This document shows, one piece after another, positions 58,986-64,000 of a stretch of 64,000 nucleotides of DNA. Within the stretch, counting starts at the first letter, position 1. Each line of letters opens with the position of its first letter. The translations under genes and the position numbers were made by a program. The notes below the pieces were generated by a model. It searched no databases, was not told the DNA's origin, and saw only the letters and a list, made by a program, of their open reading frames with translations. The DNA lies in contig RQTK01000214.1 of NCBI GenBank assembly GCA_003991915.1, forward strand, positions 347,474 through 411,473. The letters are read 5' to 3'. The stretch is from Elysia chlorotica. Lineage: Eukaryota > Mollusca > Gastropoda > Plakobranchidae.

Positions 58986-58990
<5 letters not shown>

Positions 58991-59449
58991 CAATTCTACC
59001 TGTCTAGACTATTGAGTGGATCAAGTTTCTACTGAGATTGCTTTGAAATGAAAGGATGAAATTTTATGGTAGGGCAGAGAATTAATAAATAATTATGTTA
59101 TTCGATGACATAAAATAATAATTAAAAAATTCTGAAGAAAATATTTAAATTGTTCCTAGTAATATCGTAATACTTTTCTTTTTCATTTTTTTTTGGTCCT
59201 TATGCTCGAGTATATATCGTTTTTTTGGTCCGATCGATAGTTGTGCTTTGCTTCCTGCTAGGTTCTGAATAGGGTGATAATGAATAATTTGCTAAGTGTG
59301 ATTTATGTGACAAATTTTTCGTTGTGTATGTTTGTCTGTATCTCTATCATTATTTATCTTTTTATCTAGCGTATCCATCATGTATGTGTGTATCTATATA
59401 TCGATCGAGCTATTTATTTTTCTGTCTGTCAATCTGTCTGTATGTGTAT

Positions 59450-59580
59450 CTATCCTTTTATCTATCTATCTATCTATAGCGTACCTATGTGTGTATAATT
59501 AAATCGATAGAGCTATTTTTTTTCTCTCTGTCAATCTGTCTGTATGTGTATCTATCCTTTTATCTATCTTCAACGGTTTT
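59450..59580. repeat. ~85-bp local duplication with CTAT units
   Basis: ctgtcaatctgtctgtatgt + gtatctatccttttatctatc occurs at about 59423 and 59528; ata.atcgat.gagctattt precedes both. Confidence 0.85.
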
Positions 59581-59904
59581 CAACTATATTTTCACCAGTA
59601 AATGGTTGGTCTAGTTACTAGGACAATAAGTATTGTCTCCATATTTTTTTTTTTTAATTAGCTCCTCTTTTGGTTTTGTTTCTCTCAGATCACCTGGGCC
59701 ACTTTTGCGGATGATGAGTGACTGCCACAACAGCTATTGGTGAGTTGGGGCGAGTCTAACGTCAACATCTTCGTGCTTTCACACAGAAGCAGCGCGGAGA
59801 AGGGCGTCGGTGGGCCCCATAATGGGTTTTGAGCAGTTTTTTCATCCAGGTTTCCCATGTATTTTTCGTCTCCTACGTGGAGAGGTTGTGGATCTATAGC
59901 GTAC

Positions 59905-60134
<230 letters not shown>

Positions 60135-60640
60135 TTCTCCATTGAAACTCTTCTATTCGCATCTCTTTCCCTTTCGTTTATTTTTTGTTAAAAATGTTGA
60201 CAGTGGTTAATCTTTTTTTTTAAAATAATTCATTGTTGTTGGTGTTCTTTTTTATGTTTATCATGGGTTTGTTTCACGTGAATAGAAAAATCGTGATGTC
60301 TCTAATCGTTTAAAATAAGCTGAGGATAACTATAGTCAGCAGGGGTCTTAAGCAAAAAACAAACTGTGAGCTTGCTAATCGTCTTAAAATTTCTTATTAG
60401 CATCTTTATAACATTTTTTTTCATCTCTACTATTTCAGTCGTTGTCCTAACGTTTTTTTTATTATTACTTCTCAGGAACAGAGCCAAGAATCAGTTGCAG
60501 TATTTTATTGATATTTTTTTTTACCTCTTCATGTTTTTATGTTATTCACTTTGAAGGTTATTCTTTTTTATTTGAACTGTAGTATTCTGACAAGCTCCTC
60601 AGCTGAAACTATAGACCGACAAAACGAAAGAAAATGGCGG

Positions 60641-60797
60641 TTGGTTGGTTGGGTTGGGGTGGTTTATAATTAACGTTCAACAGCAGCACTATATAGGCTA
60701 TATTGTGGACGGGCCCCAAAACGGACGTCTGACAATTTTATGTACTGCCACACACGAGACAGGGCGGGGATACCATGACTCTGGTCTCAGTCGGTTA
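60641..60797 (-). mobile_element. SINE, head missing
   Basis: ggttggttgggttgg tail, cagcactatataggctatat, ttttatgtactgccacacac, tctcagtcggtt. It stops inside the body. Confidence 0.82.
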
Positions 60798-61810
60798 AAA
60801 TGTCGGAATAGCGACAGTCTCGATAAATCGTTGGCGCCTTAGTCAATCGGGAGTTCATAATTATACTGTGCATAAAAACATGTTTTGTGTGTTGTTTGGT
60901 TTTTTTTTCGCATTTCAATGAATAGTTATTAGCGCCATGTGAAAGGCAACAATAATTATCTAATCGTTGAAGGAAAAAAAGGATCTACGTTTGACTTAAT
61001 CACACTGATAGGACAGTCCTTTTAATCATCGGTTTTTCCTCCTAAGCGATCTAAGTGGCTCCATTTTTTTAGGGTATAATTATGTAATTGTAATTTTATA
61101 ATGTTTGCTCTATTAAATCGTCATTGTTATGATTTCATTTCTGTAAGCGTTATTTAATGACAAACTTAAGCGAATAATGAACAATAAAAGTCGGACACAT
61201 GTAAAGTAAGGTTTACATGTGAAAAAAAGTTATTCTTGATAAATGTTATAAGAAATAGAATGGGTGATATGATTGTAAGTTATTCCTTAATACGGTTCAT
61301 TAATTGGATAAATACATTCAGTGCATATGACAGAAAAATTAGTTCTTCAAAGGAAGTCTTTAACGACAGATATTGGACATCTTAATTTCAATCATTTTTG
61401 TCAATTAGACAATAATATTTTTAGTGTTAATGCATTTTTTAAAGTAAAATCTTGTCATATCAAGGTTTTACAATTTTAATCTTTAAAAACATTATTATTC
61501 CTCACTCAACCAATCATAATGTGGGATATCTAGGGTTTTAAAGTAAAAAATACCTTAATTCTTCTATAATACATAGTTCTTTAGACGGTTTATAATATTA
61601 ACGTTATTGATTTGCGTGTGGAGAATTTTACCTGAATTTTGTAGTGTTATAATTATTGATGCAAACAGTTTTTTGTCCTCAATAAATTTAATATATTCAA
61701 GTCCGATTTCCAATATTCACTATTTGATAAGGCCTGTAACTGTCTCTATTGCTTAAAAATAGATCGATGTACTTTGAGTCCAGTCTCTAACACATTTCTC
61801 TTTGCCCTGC
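60798..61810. other. Unique AT-rich sequence
   Basis: Nothing recognised. Confidence 0.55.
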
Positions 61811-62033
61811 TATCCAGCTTAAATGGTTAAGCGCTTGTCTTCTTTTGGAGAGGCCTCGGTTCGAGCCTACGATATGAAAACGTATGGAATTTCTCCTCTA
61901 CTGGTTGGGACGGTGTCAGTACATGTATCATAAGACCGACTGAGAATGAAGTCCTTGTAACCTCGTGTTGTCTGTGAGTGTTAGCACTTGGAAATGACAG
62001 ACGTAAGTCTTGGGACCTTTTTACGGTGTAGCC
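61811..62033 (+). mobile_element. SINE with head, 3' truncated
   Basis: Head tatccagcttaaatggttaa and B box tcggttcgagcctac; body ctactggttgggacggtgtc, tgttagcacttggaaatgac; ends at gtgtagcc. Confidence 0.75.
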
Positions 62034-62332
62034 TCGTTTTCAACATACAAAAACTTAGAAAGTGAAATGCACTCTGGTCTTTTGGAGATGCAGATCTCGG
62101 AAACCGGCACATGTTCATCTAAATTAGGACTAGAAGTTGTTTTGTCCAATTGGGCTGACCTTAGCCTCAGAAAGGTCACGTGATGTTTGTAAGTCGGCTT
62201 GTGCAAAACGTCTTTCTTTAAATATGTTTATACTCTAGCCCAACCAATAAATGGTTACAAAAAGTACAACTATAACGTGATTTTGTTTAAGTTTTTTGAG
62301 AGAAAGCGGCCATCTCCAGTGTACGGCCACGG

Positions 62333-62530
62333 TTGACCAAATGATTTTGTCAGTGTTTGTATGATGTCACCGGTTGAGACAGGAGTCATGGTATCCCCGC
62401 ACTGTGACGTGTATGGAAGCACGTAAAAATGTCAGACGTTTGTCTTAGTATTCGTCGATAACATAACCTATATAGTGCTGCCGTTGGACGCTAAGCAACC
62501 AACGTAACTCAACTTAACTCAACTCAACTC
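62333..62530 (+). mobile_element. SINE body with long (ACTCA)n tail
   Basis: gagacaggagtcatggtatc, ataacctatatagtgctgcc, gttggacgctaagcaaccaa, then repeated aactc units. Confidence 0.8.
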
Positions 62531-62877
62531 TAGTCGTTTGGCAATTTTGGTTCAAATGGAGCCGGTTTATCCTAGCGTAGCCTGAATGTTTTGAACGATT
62601 TCCGAAAATCCATTTCCCAGAAGATTCTAAGCTCAACAGTACGTTTTGTTGTTCGGTTGTTCAGAGAAACTACGTCAATGAGAAGCGCTCATGAACAAGG
62701 CAGTGGGTTGTTTATCGATCTCAATACCGTGTTTAACATGCATGACAAACTGGTTGGTGGGCCATAATGACGCGAGTCTAGCGTAACTATGCTAATTTAT
62801 CTTATTCATGTTGGGTTGGTCTCAGCATGATTGGTCCACATTTGCCACGACTGCTTGAGTCGTTAAGGTTTCTGATT

Positions 62878-62956
62878 ATTGAGTTTGAGTTTCTTTAAAA
62901 GTGTCCAACGTAAGCATAATATAGGTGATAGTGTGGATGGGTCCCAAGAATAATAA
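62878..62956 (-). mobile_element. SINE 3' fragment
   Basis: gtgtccaacgtaagcataat, ataggtgatagtgtggatgg, gtcccaagaataa. Confidence 0.6.
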
Positions 62957-63815
62957 AGGATGGTGAAAGAGACAGAGACAGTGCTAATATTTTGCCAGTC
63001 AAGTCTTTGTCAACAGCATTAACAATAAAAATTACAGCGCATAACCACCACCAACAGCAACAACAAAAATAATTCGAATGCCCCCACCGATATTATCAAC
63101 AATAATAACACCAGAAACAACAACAATCACAATATCAATAACAAGTTTTTCTTTATATTGTCATAAAATGATGTCAGTGTGTATGGACCGAATAGAAGTG
63201 AATGGTATATAGAAATAAAGATAGAGGAGGAGAGTAAGTAACAACAACAAAAATGATTGTGAAGAGTACTTTAACAAATGCTAATGCTAATACAACAAGC
63301 ATTGACATGCGTGTGTGAGATAGTTAATTCAATTTCCTTTCCAGTGGTACAAAAAGTATGCTTCTATCTCAACTGGAACCAAAGATATAGCCATTTTTCT
63401 ATTACGATGCGAACACTAATTTTCGCCACGCCCGGAAATTACGTCCAAACGTGGAAAAAAATTCCGGAGACAAAGAGTTAACAACTACATCATGTACAAT
63501 ACAGTAAACCTAATGTTACAATAATGGTTAATTATGAAATTAAATGCCATATACTGAAAGAAGAATTCGTTGAGTAAAAATATGGTGTAGCAAGCTTTTT
63601 CAAATTGTATACAGCAATCATTGCAAGAGATACATGTATTATAAGTATTTTACAATGGAAGGAAGCTTGCAAATTATTCTCAGTGGTAATCAGTATAAAT
63701 ATATATCGCACATATACGCACACAAAAAACACATAGACAGATATAAAATGAGCAAATTGGTATGGTAACTTCTGTTCGAGTATAATGAAAAAGAAGATAA
63801 TGATTGTGGAAATTA
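62957..63815. other. Unique sequence with CAA/AAC-rich part
   Basis: 63040-63150 is loosely CAA/ATA-rich. No coding supported. Confidence 0.55.
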
Positions 63816-63921
<106 letters not shown>

Positions 63922-64000
63922 AAAAAGGAAATAAATCAGATAAACAATATGTATGTTCTTCATGGCTTCAGCCGACACAACAATATTTTATAAAACAGTT

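Overview
This is an AT-rich eukaryotic window (introns, dense microsatellites, four runs of N), most likely from a lophotrochozoan animal and probably a gastropod mollusc. That assignment is an inference from the repeat style (long CT, CTAT, GACA and ATT tracts, a tRNA-headed SINE) and from an intron-split peptide GPCR. It was not tested by a search.

One real gene is visible, on the minus strand. Six exons between 39297 and 5102 join in a single frame, with canonical GT/AG borders and matching phases, into 394 codons of a class A (rhodopsin-like) seven-transmembrane receptor. Exon 1 holds the N-terminus and TM1, exon 2 TM2 to the start of TM3, exon 3 TM3-TM4, exon 4 the second extracellular loop and TM5, exon 5 the third intracellular loop and TM6, and exon 6 TM7. 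By motif it resembles the invertebrate and vertebrate neuropeptide receptors around the ETH, TRH, ghrelin and neuromedin-U receptors. The cytoplasmic tail is not securely placed; 3139-3184 is a weak candidate.

The gene is surrounded by broken copies of its own exon edges. The exon 5 donor lies inside a 35-bp minisatellite with six GTAAAT donors. The exon 1 start region has an in-frame copy 135 bp upstream that ends in a stop. The 5' edges of exons 2 and 3 have decayed copies nearby, most of which pass directly into GA/CT microsatellite. This is the most unusual feature of the window.

The rest is repeat DNA. There are about 26 copies of one SINE family with a shared body and at least two different tRNA-like heads, one copy having a perfect 12-bp target-site duplication. 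There are also C-terminal remnants of three LINEs, a frameshifted Helitron N-terminal remnant, four foldback (MITE-like) elements between 35.0 and 41.7 kb, a 35/37-bp satellite with a 72-bp higher-order unit at 17.9-19.2 kb, a 20-bp minisatellite at 13.4 kb, an ~86-bp tandem array at 43.9-44.65 kb, and several short segmental duplications. Three N gaps lie inside or beside microsatellites; the fourth (58188-58741) is bordered on both sides by near-identical sequence and may be an assembly duplication. No CRISPR array, operon, rRNA or functional tRNA gene was seen.
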